Below are positions 1 to 9,918 of a stretch of 64,000 nucleotides of DNA, piece by piece; the stretch's first letter is position 1; each line of letters begins with the position of its first letter. The position numbers were made by a program, and so were the translations under genes. This DNA is from BP-464 sp045805505 (GTDB lineage Bacteria > Actinomycetota > Thermoleophilia > Solirubrobacterales > Solirubrobacteraceae), in assembly GCA_045805505.1 (NCBI GenBank), contig JBJMLA010000121.1, positions 1-64,000 on the forward strand. The letters run 5' to 3'. The notes under the pieces were generated by a model. It worked only from the letters and a program-made list of their open reading frames with translations. It ran no database searches and had not been told where the DNA came from.

Positions 1-1472
<1,472 letters not shown>

Positions 1473-1508
1473 GTGCGGCCGCGGTGCGCGGCGTGAAACA
1501 CTCTCGCC

Positions 1509-1790
1509 ATGCCCACCTACATCATGCTCACGACTCTCACTCCGGAGGGGGTCCAGACGGTCAAGAACAACCCGTCGCGCATCCGGGAGGTCAACAAGGA
1601 GATCGAGCAGCTCGGTGCCACGGTCAAGGAGCAGTGGTCGACGCTCGGTCGCTTCGACTTCATCAACGTGATCGAGGCACCCGACGAGGCGACGATGGCG
1701 CGCGTCTCGGTCGAGATGGGCTCCCGCGGGACGGGACGCTACGAGACCCTCGTGGCGATCCCGATCGATGACTTCGTCGCGAACCTCTAG
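1509..1790 (+). CDS. GYD-domain protein
   Basis: A 93-residue protein of the GYD family (small alpha-beta proteins of unknown biochemical role; named for a Gly-Tyr-Asp motif, here GRYETL-like near the end and LGRFDFINVIEAPD in the middle). It opens MPTYIMLTTLTPEGV, the usual N-terminus of this family. There is no Shine-Dalgarno; an AACACT box (bases 1497-1502) sits 6 nt before the ATG, a degenerate version of the TANNNT box seen before many genes here. It ends 6 nt before purD and may be co-transcribed with it, but nothing in the protein suggests a purine role. Confidence 0.85.
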   Translation: MPTYIMLTTLTPEGVQTVKNNPSRIREVNKEIEQLGATVKEQWSTLGRFDFINVIEAPDEATMARVSVEMGSRGTGRYETLVAIPIDDFVANL

Positions 1791-1796
1791 GGCGCG

Positions 1797-3059
1797 TTGA
1801 AGGTCCTTGTCGTCGGCTCGGGCGGTCGCGAGCACGCGATCGTCCGGGCTCTCGCGCGCTCGCCGCAGCAGCCCGAGCTGCTGTGCGCTCCCGGCAACGC
1901 TGGGATCGCCGCGGACGCTCGCTGCGTCGACGTGGCAGCCGACGACCTCCAGGGCCTGTGCGACCTCGCGCGCAACGAGCACGTCGAGTTCATCGTCATC
2001 GGACCGGAGGTCCCGCTCGTCGCGGGCGCCGTCGACGAGCTGACCGACTGCGGCCAGACCGTCTTCGGTCCGAGCATGGCCGCGTCGCGCCTGGAGGGTT
2101 CCAAGGCGCACTCCAAGGAGGTCATGGAGGCCGCCGGCGTGCCGACCGCGGCATGGAGCCGTGTCCGCACCGTCGGCGACGGCATGGCGGCGATCGGCTC
2201 CTACCCCGTCGTCGTCAAGGCCGACGGTCTCGCGGCCGGCAAGGGCGTCGTCATCGCCCAGGACGAGGCCGAGGCCCGCGAGGCGCTGACCGACATGCTC
2301 GAGCGCGAGGTCTTCGGCGCCACCGACGTCGTGGTCGAGGAGTTCCTCGACGGCGAGGAGGTCTCGCTGCTGGCGCTGTGTGACGGCGTGCGCGCCGTGC
2401 CGCTGGCGCCCGCGCAGGACTACAAGCGGATCTTCGACGGCGACGACGGGCCCAACACCGGCGGCATGGGCGCCTACTCGCCGCTGCCGGGCTGGGACCG
2501 CGAGCGCGCCGAGGCCACCGCCGCCGAGGTCCATCAGCCGATCGTCGACGAGCTCGCTCGCCGCGGCACGCCGTTTCACGGCGTCCTCTACGCCGGGCTG
2601 ATGATGACCGCCGACGGCGTGAAGGTCCTCGAGTACAACGTGCGCTTCGGCGACCCCGAGACGCAGGCGGTGCTGCCGCGCCTGCGGTCCGATCTGCTGG
2701 CGGTGCTGCAGGCCGCGACGCGGCCCGGTGGGCTCGAGGGCATCGAGCTCGAATGGGACGAGCGCTGGGCCGTCACGCTCGTGCTGGCCAGCGCGGGCTA
2801 TCCCGCGAGCGCTTCGAAGGGCGACGTCATCGCGGGCCTGGGGGAGGTGCCCGGCGATCTCGAGGTCACCCATGCCGGCACGACGCGCACGGGCGAGGAC
2901 ATCGTCACCGCGGGCGGGCGCGTGCTCAACGTCACGGCGCTGGGGGCGACCCCAGAGGACGCTCGCCAGGCCGCATATGCTGGCGCCGACCTGATCACCT
3001 TCGACGGCCGTCAGCTGCGTCGCGACATCGCGCAGCGGGCGGTGGAGCGGACCTCATGA
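1797..3059 (+). CDS. purD: phosphoribosylamine--glycine ligase (GAR synthetase)
   Basis: Second step of de novo purine synthesis: joins glycine to phosphoribosylamine with ATP in the cytoplasm. The 420-residue length is normal for a monofunctional PurD. The N-terminal Rossmann-like domain opens VLVVGSGGREHAI (residues 3-15), and the ATP-grasp core includes VVVKADGLAAGKGVV (about 138-152), GPNTGGMGAYSP and the magnesium-binding region EYNVRFGDPETQ. The start is a TTG at 1797; no ATG or GTG lies closer to the conserved VLVVGSGGREH, so TTG is strongly supported. Its stop overlaps the purE start as ATGA, indicating translational coupling in a purD-purE-purB unit. Confidence 0.97.
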   Translation: MKVLVVGSGGREHAIVRALARSPQQPELLCAPGNAGIAADARCVDVAADDLQGLCDLARNEHVEFIVIGPEVPLVAGAVDELTDCGQTVFGPSMAASRLEGSKAHSKEVMEAAGVPTAAWSRVRTVGDGMAAIGSYPVVVKADGLAAGKGVVIAQDEAEAREALTDMLEREVFGATDVVVEEFLDGEEVSLLALCDGVRAVPLAPAQDYKRIFDGDDGPNTGGMGAYSPLPGWDRERAEATAAEVHQPIVDELARRGTPFHGVLYAGLMMTADGVKVLEYNVRFGDPETQAVLPRLRSDLLAVLQAATRPGGLEGIELEWDERWAVTLVLASAGYPASASKGDVIAGLGEVPGDLEVTHAGTTRTGEDIVTAGGRVLNVTALGATPEDARQAAYAGADLITFDGRQLRRDIAQRAVERTS

Positions 3060-3529
3060 GCGACCCCCAGACCGAGCAGCAGACCCAGGAAGCGACGATC
3101 GAGCAGATGGAGGACATGGTCGCCGACGCCCCGCGCGTGGGCATCATCATGGGCTCGAAGTCCGACATGGACGTCATGCAGAAGGCCGGAGACATCCTGC
3201 ACGACAACGGCGTCCTCTACGAGATCCGGGTCATGTCGGCCCACCGCGACCCTGAGACCGTCGCCGACTACTGCAAGAACGCGCGCATGCGCGGCCTGCG
3301 CGTGATCATCGCCGGCGCCGGCCTGTCCGCCGCGCTCCCGGGCGTGGCCGCGGCCCACACCGACCTTCCGGTCATCGGCGTCCCGCTCTCGTCGGCGCTG
3401 AGCGCCGCGGGCGGCCTCGACTCGATCCTCTCGGTCGTCCAGATGCCCCCGGGTGTCCCCGTCGCCGCCGTCGGGCTGGACAACCCGAAGAACGCCGCGC
3501 ATCTGGCGCTGCGCATCCTCGGCGCCTGA
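3056..3529 (+). CDS. purE: N5-carboxyaminoimidazole ribonucleotide mutase / AIR carboxylase
   Basis: PurE interconverts N5-CAIR (class I) or AIR plus CO2 (class II) with CAIR. 157 residues from the ATG that overlaps the purD stop. An acidic Gln/Glu-rich extension of about 27 residues precedes the core, which starts RVGIIMGSKSDMDVM and carries the catalytic-loop SAHRDPE. The usual class I motif GGAAHLPGM is replaced by GLSAALPGV, and the C-terminus reads LDNPKNAAHLAL. No purK is present in the window, so a PurK-independent class II-like enzyme is possible; that is inference. The next gene, purB, starts 1 nt after its stop. Confidence 0.95.
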   Translation: MSDPQTEQQTQEATIEQMEDMVADAPRVGIIMGSKSDMDVMQKAGDILHDNGVLYEIRVMSAHRDPETVADYCKNARMRGLRVIIAGAGLSAALPGVAAAHTDLPVIGVPLSSALSAAGGLDSILSVVQMPPGVPVAAVGLDNPKNAAHLALRILGA

Positions 3530-3530
3530 C

Positions 3531-4805
3531 GTGATCGCCCGCTACACCCGCCCTGAGATCGGCGCCGTCTGGACCGACGAGTCGCGCATGGAGACCTGGC
3601 GCCGCGTCGAGGTCGCCGCCGCCGAGGGTCTGCCCGAGGGCCCGTCGGCGGAGGACCTCGAGAAGATCCGCGCCGCGACGTTCACCGTCGAGGCGGTCAA
3701 CGAGCGCGAGAAGATCACCGACCACGACGTGGCGGCGTTCGTCGACGTGCTCAGCTCGAGCGCGGGGGAGGGCGGCCGCTGGATCCACTTCGGCCTGACG
3801 AGCTCCGACGTGCTCGACACCGCCCTCGGCCTGCAGATCGCGGCCGCTGGCGAGATCGTCGTCCGGGGCGCCCACGAGGTCACGCAGGCGCTCGTCGACC
3901 AGGCGCGCGCCCATCGCGACACGGTGTGCGTCGGCCGGACCCACGGCGTGCACGCCGAGCCCACCACGTTCGGCATCAAGCTGGCCGGCTTCGCGTTCGA
4001 GGCCCACCGCAACGCGCAGCGGCTCGAGCGCGCGTTCGCCCAGGCGAGCGTCGGCGCCCTGAGCGGCGCGGTCGGCACGTACGCGACGCTGGGGCCGGAC
4101 TTCGAGGCCCGCGTGCTCGACCAGCTGGGCCTGCAGCGCGAGGACGTCTCGACGCAGGTCGTCCCGCGCGACCGCCACGCCGAGCTGCTGCAGGCGATCT
4201 CGCTCGCCGGGGCCGGGCTCGAGCGCCTCGCCACCGAGATCCGCCACCTGCAGCGCACGGAGGTCCGCGAGGTCGAGGAGCCGTTCCGCAGCGGCAAGCA
4301 GAAGGGCTCGAGCGCGATGCCCCACAAGCGCAACCCGATAACCACCGAGCGGATCACCGGCCTCGCGCGGCTGCTGCGCGGCTACGCGCAGGCGGGTGTC
4401 GAGAACGTCGCGCTGTGGCACGAGCGCGACATCAGCCACTCCGGCGCCGAGCGTGTGGCACTACCGGACGCGACGATCCTGCTCGACTACATGCAGTCGC
4501 TGGCCGTTCGCGTGGTCAGCGGGATGGTCGTCCACGAGGACCGCATGAAGGCCAACCTCGAGGTCACGCACGGCGCGCTGTTCAGCCAGCGGGTCCTGCT
4601 CGCCCTCGTCGAGGGCGGCCTGCAGCGCGACGACGCCTACCGCATCGTCCAGGAGTCGGCGCAGGAGGCGTGGGACCGCGGCGTCCCGCTGCGCGACCTG
4701 CTCGAGCGCCAGGAGCTCGGCCTCGACCTCGACAAGGTCTTCGACTATGGCGCCTACACGCGCCACGCGGCCGAGATCGTCGGCCGCCTCGACGCGATCG
4801 GCTGA
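3531..4805 (+). CDS. purB: adenylosuccinate lyase
   Basis: Fumarase/aspartase-superfamily enzyme that cleaves SAICAR to AICAR and adenylosuccinate to AMP, releasing fumarate. 424 residues. The superfamily signature SSAMPHKRNP is near residue 260, with FGLTSSDVLDTA (about 86) and GRTHGVHAEPTTFG (about 137) supplying the other active-site loops. The GTG at 3531 is chosen because VIARYTRPEIGAVWTD is the normal N-terminus and it lies 1 nt downstream of purE. It is the last gene of the purDEB unit; a convergent gene ends 4 nt further on. Confidence 0.97.
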   Translation: MIARYTRPEIGAVWTDESRMETWRRVEVAAAEGLPEGPSAEDLEKIRAATFTVEAVNEREKITDHDVAAFVDVLSSSAGEGGRWIHFGLTSSDVLDTALGLQIAAAGEIVVRGAHEVTQALVDQARAHRDTVCVGRTHGVHAEPTTFGIKLAGFAFEAHRNAQRLERAFAQASVGALSGAVGTYATLGPDFEARVLDQLGLQREDVSTQVVPRDRHAELLQAISLAGAGLERLATEIRHLQRTEVREVEEPFRSGKQKGSSAMPHKRNPITTERITGLARLLRGYAQAGVENVALWHERDISHSGAERVALPDATILLDYMQSLAVRVVSGMVVHEDRMKANLEVTHGALFSQRVLLALVEGGLQRDDAYRIVQESAQEAWDRGVPLRDLLERQELGLDLDKVFDYGAYTRHAAEIVGRLDAIG

Positions 4806-4809
4806 CCCG

Positions 4810-5907
4810 CTATCCGACGGTGAAGCCGCCGACCTTGCCGGCGAAGCCGTTGGAGTCATAGACCACGGTGGCCTTGCTCCTGGCGTTGGCCGAGATGACG
4901 AGGTTGTAGAAGACCGCTTTCCTCGACAGCACGCGGGGCTTGGCGAACCCGCCGCCCGTTTTGCCGCTGCGCCGGTAGGTCAGGCCGCGGTCGCCCTGCC
5001 AGACCGCGTGCACGTGGCCCGTGGGGTCCTGGAACGCCGCCCCGAAGATCGGGAAGCCGGTCTCGCTGATCGCCGAGATCTTCCCGGCCTTGCCGCCCTT
5101 GTAGCGGCGGACGATGTAGCGCGCCTTCCTGCCGGTCGTCTTGTAGAAGACGTCGACGCCGCTGGGGCCGGCGGTGACCACGACGTCGGAGCCCTTCCCC
5201 AGGCTCTTGAAGGCGACCTTCGCGGAGTTGGCGTCGCCGACCAGCTTGCCGGCGAAGACGTTGTTCTTGGCGTCGGCGAACGCGACCACGTCGCCCTTGG
5301 GCGAGGTGCCGATGCCGCCGCTGTTGGCGGTCTTGGTCGAGATCGCGTTGGGCGGTCCGGCGAAGGCGGTCAGCGGCGAGGCCTGCAGCTGCAGGGCGCT
5401 GCCGTCGCCGGCGACGCCGAGTGCGAAGAACGAACCGCGGGCCAGCGTCGCGCCCAGGTCGGGCACCTGCGTGCCGATCCAGGCGGGCGCCGAGAAGTTC
5501 GCTCCGCCGTCGGTCGACGTCGTGACCCAGGTGCTGGTCCCGTAGGACTGCCCGTCCGGTGCGTCGGTCGTCGTGCAGCAGCGCGACATCGCGATCGTCA
5601 CGGTCGAGCCGCTGACGTACACGCGCGGGCCGCCGAAGTCCTGATCGCCCGCCACGGGGGAGAAGCTCCGCTCGCTGCCCGCCAGGCAGCCCGTGGCGTT
5701 GCGGGCGACCCGGCAGTAGTGCGTCGTCGAGGTGTTGTCGGCGGCCACCGAGTCCCAGACCACGTGGGCCGTCGCCGCGGCGTCGAGCGCGACGCTCGGC
5801 TTGTTCCCCGCGCTGGAGACGACGAACTGCTTGGCCGCGGCCGGGCCGCTCGCCGCGAGCGACGCGGCGACGAGGAGCGGAATGGCGCGGAGGCCGGGCA
5901 TGGCCAT
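4810..5907 (-). CDS. secreted Asp-box (BNR-like) repeat protein
   Basis: Exported protein of about 365 residues lying antisense between purB and purC. The ATG at 5907 (or 5901) gives a clear Sec signal peptide, MPGLRAIPLLVAASLAASG, ending AAAK. The mature part has an Asp-box type repeat (STDGGANFSAP) and pairs of cysteines (CRVARNATGC, RCC), suggesting a disulfide-stabilised beta-propeller. It resembles the N-terminal half of the much larger exported protein at 57423-60794, which has CRVPRGATAC, RCC and STDGGKTW in the same order, so the two are probable paralogues. No catalytic residues are recognised and no function is assigned. A longer in-frame start at 5952 would remove the clean leader and is rejected. 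Confidence 0.75.
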   Translation of the reverse strand: MAMPGLRAIPLLVAASLAASGPAAAKQFVVSSAGNKPSVALDAAATAHVVWDSVAADNTSTTHYCRVARNATGCLAGSERSFSPVAGDQDFGGPRVYVSGSTVTIAMSRCCTTTDAPDGQSYGTSTWVTTSTDGGANFSAPAWIGTQVPDLGATLARGSFFALGVAGDGSALQLQASPLTAFAGPPNAISTKTANSGGIGTSPKGDVVAFADAKNNVFAGKLVGDANSAKVAFKSLGKGSDVVVTAGPSGVDVFYKTTGRKARYIVRRYKGGKAGKISAISETGFPIFGAAFQDPTGHVHAVWQGDRGLTYRRSGKTGGGFAKPRVLSRKAVFYNLVISANARSKATVVYDSNGFAGKVGGFTVG

Positions 5908-5962
5908 AGAAGTACCAGGGAACGCCGAAGTTGCGGTGGAGAAGGGCGACATAACCCGCTGC

Positions 5963-5968
5963 TAGCAT
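5963..5968 (+). promoter_or_regulatory. -10 box for leaderless purC
   Basis: TAGCAT lies 8 nt before the purC ATG with no Shine-Dalgarno between. Transcription normally begins about 6-9 nt after a -10 box, which would put the RNA 5' end at or next to the start codon. Confidence 0.55.
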
Positions 5969-5976
5969 CGCCCGCG

Positions 5977-6858
5977 ATGACCTCCGTCGCCGACCTTCCG
6001 CTCCTCTACTCGGGGAAGGTCCGCGAGATGTACGACCTCGGAGACCGCCTGCTGATGGTGGCCTCCGACCGGATCTCGACCTACGACGTCGTGCATCCGA
6101 ACCCGATCCCGGACAAGGGCAAGGTCCTGACCGGGCTCTCGGCGTTCTGGTTCTCGCGGACCGCCCACATCGTGCCCAACCACCTCGAGTCCGTCACCGA
6201 CGGCGTGCCGGACGAGGTGCGTGGCCGCGCCATCGTCGCTCGGAAGCTGAAGATGCTTCCGGTCGAGTGCATCGTGCGCGGGTACATCACCGGATCGGGC
6301 TGGAAGGACTACCTGGCGACCGGCAAGGTCAGCGGCATCGAGCTGCCGGCCGGCCTGCAGGAGTCCGAGAAGCTCCCCGAGCCGATCTTCACCCCGTCGA
6401 CGAAGGCCGACATCGGCGATCACGACGAGACGATCTCCTTCGAGCAGGCGGTCGAGACGATCGGGGATCCTGCCCTGGCCGAGCGCCTGCGCGACGTGTC
6501 GATCGAGCTCTACTCCTTCGCCGCCGATCACGCCGCCTCGCGCGGGGTGATCCTCGCCGACACCAAGTTCGAGTTCGGCCTCGACGCGGACGGCACGCTG
6601 GTCGTCGGTGACGAGGTGCTGACGCCCGACTCCTCGCGCTACTGGCCCGCCGAGGGCTACGAGATCGGCCACGGCCAGCCCAGCTACGACAAGCAGTTCG
6701 TGCGCGACTGGGCGTCGGGCACCGGCTGGGACAAGTCGCCGCCGGCGCCCGAGGTCCCCGCCGAGATCGTCGACAAGACCCGCGAGCTGTACGTCGAGGC
6801 CTACGAGAAGATCACCGGCGAGCCCTTCGAGGCCTGGCTGGAGAGGACCGCCGCATGA
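5977..6858 (+). CDS. purC: SAICAR synthetase
   Basis: Phosphoribosylaminoimidazole-succinocarboxamide synthase: ATP-dependent joining of aspartate to CAIR. 293 residues, the longer PurC form. Recognisable are LLYSGKVREMYDLGD (about 8-22), VASDRISTYDVV (about 28-39), VECIVRGYITGSGWKDY, and ADTKFEFGLDADG near residue 197. The ATG at 5977 matches the usual N-terminus; the same frame is open far upstream but that stretch has no family similarity. It heads purC-purS-purQ-purL, whose genes all overlap by 4-8 nt. Confidence 0.97.
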   Translation: MTSVADLPLLYSGKVREMYDLGDRLLMVASDRISTYDVVHPNPIPDKGKVLTGLSAFWFSRTAHIVPNHLESVTDGVPDEVRGRAIVARKLKMLPVECIVRGYITGSGWKDYLATGKVSGIELPAGLQESEKLPEPIFTPSTKADIGDHDETISFEQAVETIGDPALAERLRDVSIELYSFAADHAASRGVILADTKFEFGLDADGTLVVGDEVLTPDSSRYWPAEGYEIGHGQPSYDKQFVRDWASGTGWDKSPPAPEVPAEIVDKTRELYVEAYEKITGEPFEAWLERTAA

Positions 6859-7091
6859 AGGCCCGCGTGCTGGTCCGGCCCAAGGCCGGGATCCTCGACC
6901 CGCAGGGGATCGCCGTCGAGCGCGCGCTTCCGGCGCTGGGCTTCGAGGGCGTCGCCAACGTGCACGTCGGGCGCCTGATCGAGCTCGAGATCGAGGACGA
7001 GTCCCAGCTCGAGTCGCTGTGCGAGAAGCTGCTGGCCAACACGCTGATCGAGGACTACGAGATCGAGGTCCTCGAGGGCGCGGGCGCGTGA
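6855..7091 (+). CDS. purS: FGAM synthetase subunit PurS
   Basis: 78-residue small subunit of formylglycinamidine ribonucleotide synthetase. In organisms with a small-type PurL, PurS bridges PurL and the glutaminase PurQ in the complex. The sequence follows the family pattern: an opening beta strand ARVLVRPKAGILDPQG, then VGRLIELEIEDES and the closing IEDYEIEVLEGAGA. It overlaps purC by ATGA and purQ by GTGA, so expression is translationally coupled. Confidence 0.95.
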   Translation: MKARVLVRPKAGILDPQGIAVERALPALGFEGVANVHVGRLIELEIEDESQLESLCEKLLANTLIEDYEIEVLEGAGA

Positions 7092-7732
7092 AGTTCGGCG
7101 TCGTCCAGTTCCCTGGCTCGTGTGACGAGATAGACGCGCTCGAGGCGTGCGCCCGCGTGGGCGACGCCGAGCTGCTCTGGCACGGCGACCACGACCTCAA
7201 GGGCTGCGACGCCATCGTCGTCCCGGGCGGGTTCTCCTACGGCGACTACCTGCGCGTCGGCTCGATCGCCCGCTTCTCTCCCGTGATGCAGGAGGTCGCC
7301 GCGTTCGCCGCCGAGGGCGGTCCGGTGCTCGGCATCTGCAACGGCTTTCAGGTCCTGTGCGAGGCGGGACTGCTGCCCGGCGCGCTGCTGCCCAACCAGT
7401 CGCTGCGCTTCGTCTGCCGCCAGGTCGGGATCACCGTCGTCGACACCGACACGGCCTTCACCCGCGCGTGCGCGCGCGAGGAGGAGCTCTCGATCCCGGT
7501 CAAGCACCAGACCGGTCGCTACTACTCGCCCGAGCCGGTGCGGGTCGTCTTCACCTACTCCCAGGGCGTCAACCCGAACGGCTCGCAGGAGGACATCGCG
7601 GGCGTGGCCAACGAGGCCGGCAACGTCGTCGGGCTGATGCCGCACCCCGAGCACGCGGTCGACGTGCTGCACGCCTCGACCGACGGGCTCAAGCTCTTCG
7701 CCTCGGCCGCCGAGGTGCCCGCGGGTGTCTGA
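7088..7732 (+). CDS. purQ: FGAM synthetase glutaminase subunit PurQ
   Basis: Class I glutamine amidotransferase supplying ammonia to PurL. 214 residues from the GTG that overlaps the purS stop. The nucleophile elbow GICNGFQVL (about 84-92) contains the catalytic Cys, and the His-Glu pair lies in LMPHPEHAVD near the C-terminus. PGGFSYGDYLR forms the oxyanion region. The terminal residues overlap the purL start by 8 nt. Confidence 0.97.
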   Translation: MKFGVVQFPGSCDEIDALEACARVGDAELLWHGDHDLKGCDAIVVPGGFSYGDYLRVGSIARFSPVMQEVAAFAAEGGPVLGICNGFQVLCEAGLLPGALLPNQSLRFVCRQVGITVVDTDTAFTRACAREEELSIPVKHQTGRYYSPEPVRVVFTYSQGVNPNGSQEDIAGVANEAGNVVGLMPHPEHAVDVLHASTDGLKLFASAAEVPAGV

Positions 7733-9914
7733 CACGGCGACGGTCCCCGGCGTCGAGCAGGCCGTCGCGCTCGGCCTGACCCGCGACGAGTACGCGCTGG
7801 TCTGCGAGAAGCTCGACCGCGAGCCCAACGAGGTCGAGCTGGCCATGTTCTCGCTGCTGTGGAGCGAGCACTGCGCCTACAAGCACTCCAAGAAGCTGCT
7901 GCGCACGCTGCCCACCGAGGGGCCGAAGGTCGTGATGGGCCCGGGCGAGAACGCCGGCGCCGTCGACGTCGGCGGCGGCCTTGCGGTGGCCTTCAAGGTC
8001 GAGTCCCACAACCACCCGAGCGCGGTCGAGCCCTTCCAGGGCGCGGCCACCGGCGTCGGCGGCATCCTGCGCGACATCTTCGCCATCGGCGCGCGGCCGA
8101 TCGCCGTCCTCGATTCGCTGCGCTTCGGCGAGCCGACGAGCGAGCGCTCGCGCTATCTGCTCGATCGCGCGGTCGCCGGCATCGGTCACTACGGCAACTC
8201 CGTCGGCGTGCCGACCATCGGCGGCGAGGTCTACTTCGAGGCCCCGTACGAGACCAACTGCCTGGTCAACGCCATGGCGCTCGGCCTCGCGACGATCGAC
8301 GACATGGTCCGCAGCGCCGCGGCCGGCCTCGGCAACCAGGTCATCCTGTTCGGCGCCTCCACCGGCCGCGACGGGATCGGCGGCGCGTCGGTCCTCGCCT
8401 CGGCCGAGCTCGACGAGGAGGACGAGTCCAAGCGCCCCTCGGTCCAGGTCGGCGACCCGTTCGAGGAGAACAAGCTCATCGAGTGCTCGCTCGAGCTGCT
8501 GCGGCTCGGGCTGCTCGTCTCCCTGCAGGACCTCGGTGCGGCGGGCCTGACGTCGAGCGCTTCGGAGATGGCGTCCGCGGGCGAGGTCGGCATCGACATC
8601 GACGTCGCGCGCGTCCCGCTGCGCGAGAGCGACATGGCGCCCTTCGAGATCATGGTCTCGGAGTCCCAGGAGCGGATGCTGTGCGTCGCGACGCCCGAGC
8701 GCGTCGACGAGGTGCTCGCCGTCTGCGCGAAGTGGGAGGTCCACGGGACCGTCATCGGCGAGGTCACCGACACGCGCCACATGCGGATCCTGCGCGACGG
8801 CGAGGTGGTCGGCGACATCCCGGTCGTCGCGCTCGTCGACGACTGCCCGCTCTACGACCTCGCGCCCGAGGCGCCCACCGAGCAGATCTACCCGGCCCCC
8901 GTCGCGTCGCTGGCCGGGGGCGAGTCGGTCCACGACACGCTGCTCGCCCTGCTGGCCTCGCCGAACATCGCGTCGCGCCGCCCGCTGTTCGAGCAGTACG
9001 ACTGCCTCGTCGGCGCGCGCACCGCACGGCGCCCGGAGCAGTCCGACGCCGCGGTGCTCGCGCTGCCCGCCGGCAACGGGATCGGCGTCTCGATCGACGG
9101 CAACGGCCGCCGCGTCGCCGCCGACCCCTACCGCGGGACGATCTACAACGTCCTGGAGTGCGCGGCGAACCTGGCCTGCGTCGGCGCCGAGCCGCTGGGC
9201 CTGACCAACTGCCTGAACTTCGGCAACCCCGAGAAGCCCCACATCGCCTGGCAGCTCAGCGAGTCCGTGCGCGGCCTCGGCGACGTCTGCCGCACGCTGG
9301 GCATCCCGGTGGTGGGCGGCAACGTCTCGCTCTACAACCAGGGCGCCGACGGGCCGATCTACCCGACGCCGGTCGTCGGCCTCGTCGGTGACCTGCCCGA
9401 CCCGCTGAAGACCGCGCGCTCCGGCTTCGTCAGCGAGGGCCACGTGTTCGGCTTCGCCGGGCCCAAGGCGATGCCGTCGCTGGCCGCCTCCGAGCTGGCC
9501 AAGCTGCGCGGCGAGGCGCTGCCCACCGAGCTGCCCGAGCTCGACCTCGAGCATGCGGTGAACGTCCTGGCCGCCATCCGGGAAGCCGTCCGCGCCGGTG
9601 ACCTCGCCACCTGTCACGACGTCGCCGAGGGCGGCTGGCTGACCGCGATGGCCGAGGCCTGCCTCCACGGCAACGTCGGTGCCGTGATGGACACCGACAA
9701 CGAGGCCTTCCACAACGACGAGGTCCTGTTCGGCGAAGGCGCCTGTGGTTTCATCGTCGCGGGTGAGCGCGAGGCGCTCGAGCGCCTCGGCGAGAAGATC
9801 CCGGTCGACATCTTCGGCACCGTGGGCGGCGACGCCCTCGTCGCCGCCGGCGGGTCCTGGACGCTCGACGAGCTGCGCGAGGCCTGGTCCGCGCTCGCGC
9901 CGCTGTTCCCGTAG
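7725..9914 (+). CDS. purL: FGAM synthetase large subunit, small-type PurL
   Basis: ATP-dependent conversion of FGAR to FGAM using ammonia from PurQ. 729 residues, typical of the small PurL that needs PurS and PurQ and lacks a fused glutaminase domain. The N-terminal region has MFSLLWSEHCAYKHSKKLL (about 42-60) and ESHNHPSAVEPFQGAATGVGG, the nucleotide and substrate motifs; a second AIRS-like half begins around residue 440 with GNGIGVSIDGNGR. The GTG at 7725 overlaps the purQ stop. It ends 4 nt before the convergent phosphatase gene. Confidence 0.97.
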   Translation: MSDTATVPGVEQAVALGLTRDEYALVCEKLDREPNEVELAMFSLLWSEHCAYKHSKKLLRTLPTEGPKVVMGPGENAGAVDVGGGLAVAFKVESHNHPSAVEPFQGAATGVGGILRDIFAIGARPIAVLDSLRFGEPTSERSRYLLDRAVAGIGHYGNSVGVPTIGGEVYFEAPYETNCLVNAMALGLATIDDMVRSAAAGLGNQVILFGASTGRDGIGGASVLASAELDEEDESKRPSVQVGDPFEENKLIECSLELLRLGLLVSLQDLGAAGLTSSASEMASAGEVGIDIDVARVPLRESDMAPFEIMVSESQERMLCVATPERVDEVLAVCAKWEVHGTVIGEVTDTRHMRILRDGEVVGDIPVVALVDDCPLYDLAPEAPTEQIYPAPVASLAGGESVHDTLLALLASPNIASRRPLFEQYDCLVGARTARRPEQSDAAVLALPAGNGIGVSIDGNGRRVAADPYRGTIYNVLECAANLACVGAEPLGLTNCLNFGNPEKPHIAWQLSESVRGLGDVCRTLGIPVVGGNVSLYNQGADGPIYPTPVVGLVGDLPDPLKTARSGFVSEGHVFGFAGPKAMPSLAASELAKLRGEALPTELPELDLEHAVNVLAAIREAVRAGDLATCHDVAEGGWLTAMAEACLHGNVGAVMDTDNEAFHNDEVLFGEGACGFIVAGEREALERLGEKIPVDIFGTVGGDALVAAGGSWTLDELREAWSALAPLFP

Positions 9915-9918
9915 TCCG

